This document shows, in pieces, positions 1-5,479 of a stretch of 6,356 nucleotides of DNA. The notes under the pieces were generated by a model. That model was not told where the DNA came from. It was given only the letters and a program-made list of their open reading frames with translations, and did not search any database. Source of the DNA: Sphingorhabdus_B arenilitoris (lineage in GTDB: Bacteria > Pseudomonadota > Alphaproteobacteria > Sphingomonadales > Sphingomonadaceae); the NCBI RefSeq assembly GCF_042651485.1, contig NZ_JBHSDH010000002.1, positions 1 to 6,356 on the forward strand. Reading direction: 5' to 3'. The position numbers and the translations under genes were made by a program. Position 1 is the first letter of the stretch. Every line of letters begins with the position of its first letter.

Positions 1-349
1 CGGCGCGGCGGACGATCCGCTTGCTTGGTGGGAAGGCCCGTTGATGAATTGCACTGGCACGCGGTTTTTGCATTCTGATCGGCGCGGTTCTGTTGCGGCG
101 CTGGCCGATTGCTGGGGTAACCGGCAAGCGATTAACAGCTATGACGAGTGGGGCATCCCGGCGGCGGCCAATCAGGGCCGGTTCCAATATACAGGGCAGG
201 CCTGGATACCCGAGCTGGGCATGTATTATTACAAAGCCCGCATCTACTCCCCCACGCTGGGCCGGTTTATGCAGACCGATCCCATCGGGTATGAGGATCA
301 GTGGAACCTCTATGCCTATGTCGGGAATGATCCGGTGAATAAGGTGGAT
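1..349 (+). repeat. RHS core direct repeat, copy 1 (5' end outside window)
   Basis: This is the first of three direct repeats of the 3' RHS core. It aligns without gaps to 2264-2612 (copy 2) and 4523-4871 (copy 3). Against copy 3 I count about ten substitutions in the first 290 bases and almost none afterwards until the repeat ends at the GTGGAT encoding Val-Asp of the VD(P/S)xG motif. After that the three sequences are unrelated. The repeat continues to the left beyond the window. Confidence 0.95.
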
Positions 350-883
350 AGCTCAGGCAAAAGAACCACCATCATAACAGTTTATGACAACATCCCCGGT
401 TTGGGTTGGACGGGAACTCATTCCGCCATTTATGTTGACAGCGGAAATGGAAACAAGCTGCTCTACGATCCTGCTGGTAGCTACCAGATTGACAAAGCAG
501 GAAGTGGAAATGCGTTATTTGATCAGGACGCCGACCTTCAAGATTATGTGAACTATCATACCGAGGTGGGCTCCCGCGTTCGTTTGCAATCATTCGACCC
601 TGGCGCAAGAACTGAAGGGAAAATCCGGAGCAATGTTGAGGAGCAGGGCGGAGCAGGGCCTTTCGAATGCACAACGATGGTTTGCGCTGCAACCGCAGGA
701 ACAGGGTTAATTCCTAAGGGAGATCAATCCCTTGTGCCGGGGAATTTGGCTCGTAATCTTTCTGACAATCTCGATTTGAAGCGCGACGTCACGGCTAATC
801 CGGACGGAACCGTAACTCGGAATGTTCCTGCGCCACCTCCTCCGGAGAATACGTATTGCAGGCCGGGGCATTTCTGCAAATGA
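2..883 (+). CDS. RHS core protein, 3' part, with putative papain-like toxin tip (5' partial)
   Basis: The reading frame is open from the window edge, so this is the C-terminal 293 residues of a longer RHS protein. Residues 1-120 are the conserved RHS core (SDRRGS, YDEWGIP, RFQYTGQAW, YYYKARIYSPTLGRF, DPIGY, YAYVGNDPVN). RHS cores form a shell that encloses the toxin and cuts it off near the DPxG region. The closing motif here is VDSSGK rather than the VDPTGM of the other two copies. Residues 121-293 are a variable tip. THSAIYV (His140), LYDPAG (Asp156) and FECTTMVCAA (Cys223) give a His-first, Cys-later order, as in circularly permuted papain-like (LRAT/YiiX-type) hydrolases, so a peptidase, amidase or acyl-hydrolase is plausible but unproven. 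The tip ends in a Pro-rich stretch and a Cys-containing tail (YCRPGHFCK). Its stop overlaps the next gene by 4 nt. Confidence 0.85.
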   Translation, partial: GAADDPLAWWEGPLMNCTGTRFLHSDRRGSVAALADCWGNRQAINSYDEWGIPAAANQGRFQYTGQAWIPELGMYYYKARIYSPTLGRFMQTDPIGYEDQWNLYAYVGNDPVNKVDSSGKRTTIITVYDNIPGLGWTGTHSAIYVDSGNGNKLLYDPAGSYQIDKAGSGNALFDQDADLQDYVNYHTEVGSRVRLQSFDPGARTEGKIRSNVEEQGGAGPFECTTMVCAATAGTGLIPKGDQSLVPGNLARNLSDNLDLKRDVTANPDGTVTRNVPAPPPPENTYCRPGHFCK

Positions 884-1200
884 CGAGGAAACTCACTCTT
901 TTTCTCGCGACGATAATTGTAGTGACTTTCGCTTTGAATGCAGTGATATATTTTAATTACTACGGTCGTGTAGAGCTAACAAATGAAGATTGCATCTCGA
1001 TACGGAATAGAGATGATAAGGGTATGCTTGTAGCAAGGCGCATTGCCGCAAAAACTGCTGCTAGACCAGCATATGTCTATGCCATTTCATATTTTGTAGT
1101 CTATTCGAACATGAAAGTGTTTTGGACCAAACAGATGGTCGCCAGCCTTACGAATTGTTCTGGTGATCCCGACGAACGAGATGAAGGAGTTCGGAATTGA
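880..1200 (+). CDS. small membrane-anchored protein, candidate immunity protein for RHS tip 1
   Basis: The product has 106 residues. I chose the ATG at 880 because it overlaps the RHS stop in an ATGA arrangement, typical of translational coupling. An upstream in-frame start at 856 would overlap the toxin more and has no better ribosome site. Residues 1-4 (MTRK) are basic, followed by a hydrophobic segment (about residues 5-25, LTLFLATIIVVTFALNAVIY), then a polar C-terminal domain with two cysteines (EDC, TNC). The positive-inside rule predicts a cytoplasmic N-terminus and a periplasmic C-terminal domain. No family is recognised. The immunity role is inferred from position straight after a toxin tip, small size and coupling. 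Confidence 0.7.
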   Translation: MTRKLTLFLATIIVVTFALNAVIYFNYYGRVELTNEDCISIRNRDDKGMLVARRIAAKTAARPAYVYAISYFVVYSNMKVFWTKQMVASLTNCSGDPDERDEGVRN

Positions 1201-1418
1201 TGAGGTCAATCTCGGGTCATGTAACGAAACAAGCCTTTCTCTCGAAGGGGCTGGCACGCGCATTATTCCATGAGGCTAGGCATACAGGGGATTTTGATAT
1301 ATCCCATCAACAACTTGATTTCAGCGCACAACGAGCTCTAATGGGCGCAGGTCTAAATGGCAGCAAATGCTGGCGGTACGGTGTACCAGGCGGTGGCTTC
1401 CCTGGAGGTTGCAGGTGA
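1200..1418 (+). CDS. orphan toxin-tip fragment with HEARH motif
   Basis: This is a 72-residue frame starting at ATG 1200, whose first base is the last base of the preceding stop codon (TGATG). A TTG at 1197 is an alternative start, and AAGGAG at 1184-1189 could serve either. It has no RHS core. The sequence LFHEARHTGDFD contains an HExxH zinc-peptidase signature, as in the tips of copies 2 and 3, and the tail KCWRYGVPGGGFPGGCR has two cysteines like the ends of tips 1 and 3. No acidic third zinc ligand is evident after HEARH, so it may be the 3' remnant of a toxin displaced by tip 1, left beside its immunity gene. It could still be translated because it is coupled on both sides. The family is not recognised; the toxin origin is inferred from motif and context. 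Confidence 0.5.
   Translation: MRSISGHVTKQAFLSKGLARALFHEARHTGDFDISHQQLDFSAQRALMGAGLNGSKCWRYGVPGGGFPGGCR
1404..1408 (+). promoter_or_regulatory. Shine-Dalgarno site deciding the GTG start at 1415
   Basis: GGAGG at 1404-1408 lies 6 nt before GTG 1415, ideal spacing. The GTG also overlaps the upstream TGA stop (GTGA). This favours GTG 1415 over the ATG at 1367, which lies further upstream in the same frame. Confidence 0.7.
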
Positions 1419-1876
1419 AAACGGCTTATCTATACATTTCTATCGCTATAATATTTGCACTAGCCGCAGCAACCTTAGCGCTGCAAACCAATCGCAAATC
1501 TGAAAACTTGAGATTGTGCTCCGGTCAATATACCTTGGATTTCCACTTTGGGACCACCAAAATGCAAGGAGAGGCAGACGGCATAATGTCACTTAAAGGT
1601 GGGAACATGGGGCAACAATTTTGGGAGATCCGAAAGTGTAAAGATAATATTAATATCAAGCACTGCTTTAAATCTCACGTCAGTTACGTCCAGCCCAGCG
1701 CACTCAGCGCAATAGACGAAACCATGCTCGTTGGTGTTAAGCGCACTGCAAATGCAACTCTTATCGATTTGGAATGGAGCAATTCAAATAATCAATTAAC
1801 TTTCGATAAGAACAACGATCTAGTCTCTTTGCGCAAGATTGTTGATGGCCGACTAGTCAGCTTTGAACCGTGTTGA
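1415..1876 (+). CDS. membrane-anchored small protein, candidate immunity protein for the orphan HEARH tip
   Basis: The product has 153 residues and starts at GTG 1415 with a strong ribosome site and a 4-nt overlap with the preceding frame. The N-terminus (VKTAYLYISIAIIFALAAAT, to about residue 20) is a signal anchor or uncleaved signal peptide with no lipobox. The remainder is polar and has four cysteines (LRLC, RKC, KHC, and the C-terminal EPC), which could form disulfides in the periplasm. No family is recognised. Its position after a toxin-tip remnant, its size and its membrane targeting match immunity genes, which often survive when their toxin has been displaced and still protect against neighbours carrying it. 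Confidence 0.65.
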   Translation: MKTAYLYISIAIIFALAAATLALQTNRKSENLRLCSGQYTLDFHFGTTKMQGEADGIMSLKGGNMGQQFWEIRKCKDNINIKHCFKSHVSYVQPSALSAIDETMLVGVKRTANATLIDLEWSNSNNQLTFDKNNDLVSLRKIVDGRLVSFEPC

Positions 1877-2032
1877 CCAGATCGGCGAGAATGGCGGTGA
1901 TGTGATCCTGTTGCAACGTTATACCAACCGCGTCAATCGTATGAAAGAAAATGGGTCTGGGCTAAGACCTTGAGTATTGGGGCTTATACCAATCGTGGCG
2001 ACCTAAATTACATGCTCACAAAAAATTTTGAT

Positions 2033-2064
2033 TTACGGTGACACGTGCGACATGCCCTAATTAT
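2033..2064 (+). repeat. degenerate relative of the 3879 palindrome arm
   Basis: TTACGGTGACA at 2033-2043, GTGC at 2045-2048 and CTAATTAT at 2057-2064 match, in order, TTACGGTGACA, GTGC and CTAATTAT at 3880-3903, with a few inserted bases. No matching second arm is seen here. Both sites precede a truncated RHS cassette. Confidence 0.35.
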
Positions 2065-2067
2065 AAC
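2038..2067 (+). promoter_or_regulatory. candidate sigma-70-type promoter before RHS cassette 2
   Basis: GTGACA (2038-2043) and TATAAC (2062-2067) each match five of six bases of the -35 and -10 consensus, with an 18-nt spacer. They lie about 50 nt before the first ATG of cassette 2. The match could be chance in a non-coding, AT-richer stretch. Confidence 0.3.
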
Positions 2068-2114
2068 AAGCAGAATGGTGTATGTGCTACGTGGCATCGT
2101 AATTCCTGGCGGCA

Positions 2115-3200
2115 ATGTCACACGCCCAATTGCACTATGATCCGCTGGGCCGGTTGTATCAAATAGGCGGCGGTGCGCAGCGTTTTGTGTATGACGGCAA
2201 TGCGCTATTGCTGGAATATAATAATGCAGCTGCTATTGCTCGGCGTTATGCTCATGGTGTGAACGGCGCGGCGGACGATCCGCTTGCTTGGTGGGAAGGC
2301 CCGTTGATGAACTGCACTGGCACGCGGTTTTTGCATTCTGATCGGCGCGGTTCTGTTGCGGCGCTGGCAGATTGCTGGGGCAACCGGCAAGCGATTAACA
2401 GCTATGACGAGTGGGGCATCCCGGCGGCGGCCAATCAGGGCCGGTTCCAATATACAGGCCAAGCCTGGATAGCCGAACTGGGCATGTATTATTACAAAGC
2501 CCGCATCTACTCCCCAACGCTGGGCCGGTTCATGCAGACCGATCCGATTGGGTATGACGATGGGCTGAACTGGTATGCCTATGTCGGCAACGATCCGGTG
2601 AATGGGGTGGATCCGACGGGGATGTATATCTGCGGAAAAAATCTATCAACTAGCCAATGCGTTCAATTTTCCGTCTCTCAGCTTATGGCAGACGTCAAAA
2701 TAACAAAAAGCGTAAATACCTTAACAACAGCCAGAGATAAATTGGCGGCAGGGGAAAAACTATCGAGAGATGAAAAAAGATCCGTCAGTCAGATTGGTCG
2801 ATTTTTTGGATCTGGAAGCGCAAATATAAAGGGAATTGACAAGGCTATTGGTGGTGCCAATAAAGTGTTGCAAGAGCTGCGGAGCAATAAACCTGCTATC
2901 TTAGGCAATCATGGAGCGCTAGCACAAGCCTTTCCGGGAGGACGCGGAATTGCCTTAGGTGCTAAATTTTTTAATGTGGGAGTAAACAGCCAATCATTTA
3001 CAATAGGCCATGAAGCAGCGCATACTTCAGGAATTGCTCCAAAGGATTTTGGCATAATTGTCGGCTCCCAATATATAGGGGCTTATGGTTATAATAGCGC
3101 GATACAAAGAGCCCAATTGGCTCCTCAAAGAGCACTTGAACATGCTGATACGGTGCCATACGCTTTTGGACTGCGCCGTGACGGGGACCCTGAACAATGA
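2115..3200 (+). CDS. truncated RHS core with HEAAH metallopeptidase-like toxin tip
   Basis: The frame has 361 residues. Residues about 3-170 are the 3' RHS core, from HYDPLGRL to VDPTGM. The N-terminal shell, earlier repeats and any delivery domain are missing. The ATG at 2115 is the first possible start after a stop at 2100-2102 and lies outside the repeat, with only a poor ribosome site, so it may be fortuitous. Residues 171-361 form the tip. An Ala/Lys/Ser-rich helical part leads to TIGHEAAHTSG (HExxH at 299-303), then EHADTVPYAF (E342, D345). HExxH followed by an AD-xxx-YA motif resembles M35-like (aspzincin) peptidases, with D345 a possible third zinc ligand. A zinc peptidase toxin is therefore likely, its substrate unknown. 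The stop overlaps the following lipoprotein start by 4 nt (ATGA). It is probably a stored cassette, not an independently delivered toxin. Confidence 0.8.
   Translation: MSHAQLHYDPLGRLYQIGGGAQRFVYDGNALLLEYNNAAAIARRYAHGVNGAADDPLAWWEGPLMNCTGTRFLHSDRRGSVAALADCWGNRQAINSYDEWGIPAAANQGRFQYTGQAWIAELGMYYYKARIYSPTLGRFMQTDPIGYDDGLNWYAYVGNDPVNGVDPTGMYICGKNLSTSQCVQFSVSQLMADVKITKSVNTLTTARDKLAAGEKLSRDEKRSVSQIGRFFGSGSANIKGIDKAIGGANKVLQELRSNKPAILGNHGALAQAFPGGRGIALGAKFFNVGVNSQSFTIGHEAAHTSGIAPKDFGIIVGSQYIGAYGYNSAIQRAQLAPQRALEHADTVPYAFGLRRDGDPEQ
2121..2625 (+). repeat. RHS core direct repeat, copy 2
   Basis: This 505-bp repeat aligns without gaps to 4380-4884. I count 4 substitutions in about the first 435 bases and 12 in the last 60 or so (about 97% identity overall by hand count). 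Similarity begins abruptly at CACGCCCAATTGC and ends just after the VDPTGM codons. Copy 2 alone reads DDGLNWYAYV where copies 1 and 3 read EDQWNLYAYV. Confidence 0.95.
2836..2864 (+). promoter_or_regulatory. candidate internal promoter inside tip 2
   Basis: A perfect TTGACA (2836-2841), a 17-nt spacer and AATAAA (2859-2864, four of six -10 bases) lie inside the tip coding region, about 330 nt before the lipoprotein gene. It could express the immunity gene without the whole toxin. A chance match in this AT-richer DNA is possible. Confidence 0.25.
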
Positions 3201-3745
3201 GGCAAGTTATGTATGGATGTATTTTGAATCTGGCCGCTGTTCTTCTGGCTTCTTGCGGGCAGCAGGGAGCAAAAACTAGCGAAACTATGTTGAAGTCCCC
3301 CGGTAAAGAAATCAGTCGGGTGAGTGGTAGCAAGGTTGAGATAGACGGTATAACTGTTAGGGGGCCATATATCGGAACTAATATTGAGTTATTTGTAAAG
3401 TCTGAGAACCCAGAATATGACTGCATAAACATTGATGCTATTTCTGGTTTATACGAAGATTTTTATCTTGAAGGAAATAATAAAAATAAGTCGAAAAATT
3501 ATTTTCCTTATTTGAAGAAATCTGATCACAAAATATCAAATTTCGACATTGATAATTATAACAATAATAGTAGTTATAAAGCTGTAAATATATATAATTA
3601 TGAATATAAACTTTCTCTAGATATTGATCATAAATTTGTTTCTTTCGCCATATTTAGTTGTGATTTGTATTCAAAAAATAAGAGTCAGCACGTATATCAT
3701 TATCTATCTAATCCCTATGATTCGAGCCTGAGCACCCGGCAATAA
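3197..3745 (+). CDS. AT-rich lipoprotein, candidate immunity protein for RHS tip 2
   Basis: The product has 182 residues. The ATG at 3197 overlaps the toxin stop (ATGA), with GGGGA at 3183-3187 as a plausible ribosome site; ATG 3209 in the same frame is the alternative. The N-terminus reads ILNLAAVLLASCGQQG, a signal peptide ending in the lipobox LASC, so the mature protein is probably lipidated and faces the periplasm. The remainder is rich in Asn, Tyr, Lys, Ser and Asp with no recognised domain. Base composition is striking: positions 3481-3600 hold only 22 G or C in 120, against 38 in 60 in the RHS core at 4681-4740. This suggests recent acquisition from an AT-rich source. The immunity function is inferred from position, coupling and localisation. 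Confidence 0.75.
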   Translation: MRQVMYGCILNLAAVLLASCGQQGAKTSETMLKSPGKEISRVSGSKVEIDGITVRGPYIGTNIELFVKSENPEYDCINIDAISGLYEDFYLEGNNKNKSKNYFPYLKKSDHKISNFDIDNYNNNSSYKAVNIYNYEYKLSLDIDHKFVSFAIFSCDLYSKNKSQHVYHYLSNPYDSSLSTRQ

Positions 3746-3929
3746 CCTCTCGCAATAGACTGTGTTTTGTGATTCATTGGTTGCAGATGAGAAATTCCAG
3801 AGGCATATTGGTTTAGTAGCCGTCCGCTCCATATATGCCTTGCTAGCTGCGGAGAACGGACAGTACAAATCCTCCGGAATTACGGTGACAGTGCACTAAT
3901 TATTTGTATTAAGTGCACTGTCACCGTAA
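3746..3929. other. intergenic region between cassettes 2 and 3
   Basis: I see no gene here. The stretch carries an imperfect stem-loop at 3822-3861 and the left arm and most of the right arm of the palindrome at 3879-3930. The RHS frame of cassette 3 is closed at its left by TAA 3927-3929, which lies within the palindrome. Confidence 0.6.
3822..3861. repeat. imperfect inverted repeat (stem-loop)
   Basis: GTCCGCTCC (3822-3830) can pair with GGAG-AA-CGGAC (3851-3861) with a two-base bulge and a 20-nt loop. No T-run follows, so a standard intrinsic terminator is not supported. It lies 77 nt after the lipoprotein stop. Confidence 0.35.
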
Positions 3930-3930
3930 T
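3879..3930. repeat. perfect 19-bp palindrome with 14-nt loop at the edge of RHS cassette 3
   Basis: ATTACGGTGACAGTGCACT (3879-3897) and its exact reverse complement (3912-3930) flank a 14-nt AT-rich loop. No T-tract follows, so it is not an ordinary terminator. A perfect repeat of this length suggests a mobile palindromic element (REP- or MITE-like), a regulator site, or a recombination remnant. RHS-like coding sequence begins at its right edge. GTGACA in the left arm with TATTAA (3907-3912) could also form a weak promoter. Confidence 0.85.
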
Positions 3931-3992
3931 CGCATTCATCTACTGGCGGTACAATACCATTTGCAGGGGCAACTTTTAACCAACGCGGACAA

Positions 3993-5477
3993 GTGACCGG
4001 TTTGGGTGTTGCAAGTAGCACGACGGCTTATGGATATGATCCTGCGGGCCGTTTAAACAACCTCAGCTTCAACTTCACATCCGCACCGAATGATGTTGTT
4101 TGGGGCTACACCTATAACCCCGTATCGCAACTTTCGGCACAGACCCAGTCAAATGACAGCTATTCGTGGACGGGCGATGTTAATGTCAGCCGGGATTATT
4201 CGGTGAATGGCCTAAACCAATATATTAGCGCGGGCAGTGCCATTTTTTGTTACGATGCCAACGGCAACCTAACGGCAGACGGGACGTCGGTGTTTCTGTA
4301 TGATGTTGAAAACCGGTTGGTGGAAAAACGGGCTCAGAATAACACGAGTTGTTCGGCGCTATCCTATAGCGGGGCGTTGCACGCCCAATTGCACTATGAT
4401 CCGCTGGGCCGGTTGTATCAAATAGGCGGCGGTGCGCAGCGTTTTGTGTATGACGGCAATGCGCTATTGCTGGAATATAATAATGCAGCTGCTATTGTTC
4501 GGCGTTATGCTCATGGTGTGAACGGCGCGGCGGACGATCCGCTTGCTTGGTGGGAAGGCCCGTTGATGAATTGCACCGGCACGCGGTTTTTGCATTCTGA
4601 TCGGCGCGGTTCTGTTGCGGCGCTGGCCGATTGCTGGGGCAACCGGCAAGCGATTAACAGCTATGACGAGTGGGGCATCCCGGCGGCGGCCAATCAGGGC
4701 CGGTTCCAATATACAGGCCAAGCCTGGATAGCCGAACTGGGCATGTATTATTACAAAGCCCGCATCTACTCCCCAACGCTGGGCCGGTTCATGCAGACCG
4801 ATCCGATTGGGTATGAGGATCAGTGGAACCTCTATGCCTATGTCGGGAATGATCCGGTGAATATGGTGGATCCGACGGGGATGTGTGGCGCGCGCTACGA
4901 AGACGGATCATGCCAAGTTATTCGAGAGGAGGGAATCGCTGAGCAGGGCGAGGCAGATGCTTTAGCGCTTGAGGGAAGGCTGAATGCTAGAGATACTATG
5001 GTGAACGGCTTGGCCGATGACTCGACACAAACTATCGTCCTTGAAGATGGAAGCGAGGTATCGGTGTCGGGTGCCGAGTACAAGTCCATCTGGAACGGCA
5101 CCACGTGGTCAATCACAAATCGAGATTTTGGGAATGGTGGAAGCGGAGGAGCGCAAGGCAGCTTCAATGCAGATGGGAGCTTTACGGGTTCAGTGGGCCT
5201 AAACCCAGGAACATTTGGTGGATGGGCTGGAACGTTTGCGAGCAGCATGAGCGATCCACGCTATGTGGCGGGTGTTGTCGATACCGTGATAGGACATGAG
5301 CTTGGACACTTAACACTCCCGGGTCAGAGTTTAACATCGAGCTATCCGGTGACCGGGAATATCAACTCGCCGGGCGATGTGTATCGCGAACGCAACACGA
5401 ACAGGATAGGGCAAGGACTAAACCGGGCGACCCCGGGAACTCGATTCTATTGTCCTGTGGCACCCTTCGGATGTTGA
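3993..5477 (+). CDS. truncated RHS protein with HELGH metallopeptidase-like toxin tip
   Basis: The frame has 494 residues from GTG 3993, the first usual start. RHS-like frame is open back to 3930 (GGTIPFAGATFNQRGQ), where it meets the palindrome, so the gene appears cut there and no good ribosome site is seen. Residues 1-297 hold several YD-type repeats (YGYDPAGRL, CYDANGNLTADG, LYDVENRLVEK, HYDPLGRL) and the core through DPIGY and VDPTGM. Residues 298-494 form the tip, with a Gly/Ser-rich middle, then VIGHELGHLTLPG (HExxH at 435-439) and VYRERNTNRIGQG (Glu466, 27 residues on), then a tail RFYCPVAPFGC. HExxH followed by a Glu in an ExNxxR-like motif and a terminal R-x-Y matches the general plan of metallopeptidase domains common in polymorphic toxins (M91/NleD-like), so a zinc peptidase is likely. 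The substrate is unknown. Confidence 0.8.
   Translation: MTGLGVASSTTAYGYDPAGRLNNLSFNFTSAPNDVVWGYTYNPVSQLSAQTQSNDSYSWTGDVNVSRDYSVNGLNQYISAGSAIFCYDANGNLTADGTSVFLYDVENRLVEKRAQNNTSCSALSYSGALHAQLHYDPLGRLYQIGGGAQRFVYDGNALLLEYNNAAAIVRRYAHGVNGAADDPLAWWEGPLMNCTGTRFLHSDRRGSVAALADCWGNRQAINSYDEWGIPAAANQGRFQYTGQAWIAELGMYYYKARIYSPTLGRFMQTDPIGYEDQWNLYAYVGNDPVNMVDPTGMCGARYEDGSCQVIREEGIAEQGEADALALEGRLNARDTMVNGLADDSTQTIVLEDGSEVSVSGAEYKSIWNGTTWSITNRDFGNGGSGGAQGSFNADGSFTGSVGLNPGTFGGWAGTFASSMSDPRYVAGVVDTVIGHELGHLTLPGQSLTSSYPVTGNINSPGDVYRERNTNRIGQGLNRATPGTRFYCPVAPFGC
4380..4884 (+). repeat. RHS core direct repeat, copy 3 (mosaic)
   Basis: This is the third copy of the shared core. From 4380 to about 4808 it follows copy 2 (4 differences), including sites where both differ from copy 1 (GCCAAGCCTGGATAGCCGAA, and GATT in DPIG). 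From 4817 to the end it follows copy 1 (GAGGATCAGTGGAACCTC, GGGAATGA) with one difference before GTGGAT. RHS coding sequence continues to the left, unlike copy 2. Confidence 0.95.
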
Positions 5478-5479
5478 CG

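Larger units (their letters stand above)
1877..2120 (+). other. inter-cassette region with short reading-frame remnants
   Basis: No convincing gene is present. A 38-codon frame (1857-1973) reads DQIGENGGDVILLQRYTNR and similar peptide, and an overlapping frame (1901-2041) reads AKTLSIGAYTNRGDLNY. Both look protein-like but have no ribosome site, so they may be debris of a lost module. The sequence TTATACCAA(C/T)CG occurs twice (around 1919 and 1984). The RHS frame of the next cassette is closed by a TAA at 2100-2102, and similarity to the other RHS copies starts sharply at 2121. Confidence 0.55.

Noticed and set aside
93..338. 81-codon plus-strand frame in copy 1
   Set aside because: It is an out-of-frame reading of the RHS core, whose own frame is clearly the coding one.
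1367..1414. Earlier ATG start for the 1415 gene
   Set aside because: It would add 16 basic, Trp/Arg-rich residues ahead of a good signal anchor, while GTG 1415 has an ideal GGAGG site and overlaps the upstream stop.
2205..2462. 85-codon minus-strand frame, repeated at 4464-4721
   Set aside because: It recurs only because the RHS core is repeated; it is a shadow of the conserved plus-strand core frame.
2998..3432. 144-codon minus-strand frame opposite tip 2 and the lipoprotein gene
   Set aside because: It runs antisense across two well-supported, coupled plus-strand genes and shows no recognisable protein features.
3879..3930. Palindrome as a rho-independent terminator
   Set aside because: There is no T-run after the right arm, the loop is 14 nt long, and it lies 134 nt after the preceding stop.
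1..4884. The three core repeats as insertion sequences or a CRISPR-like array
   Set aside because: They are coding RHS core segments of about 500 bp with no terminal repeats or transposase, and their spacing is set by tip and immunity genes.
4895..5248. 117-codon minus-strand frame opposite tip 3
   Set aside because: It is antisense to the toxin tip and Pro/Ser-rich by reverse complement of the Gly-rich coding sequence; there is no sign of an independent gene.
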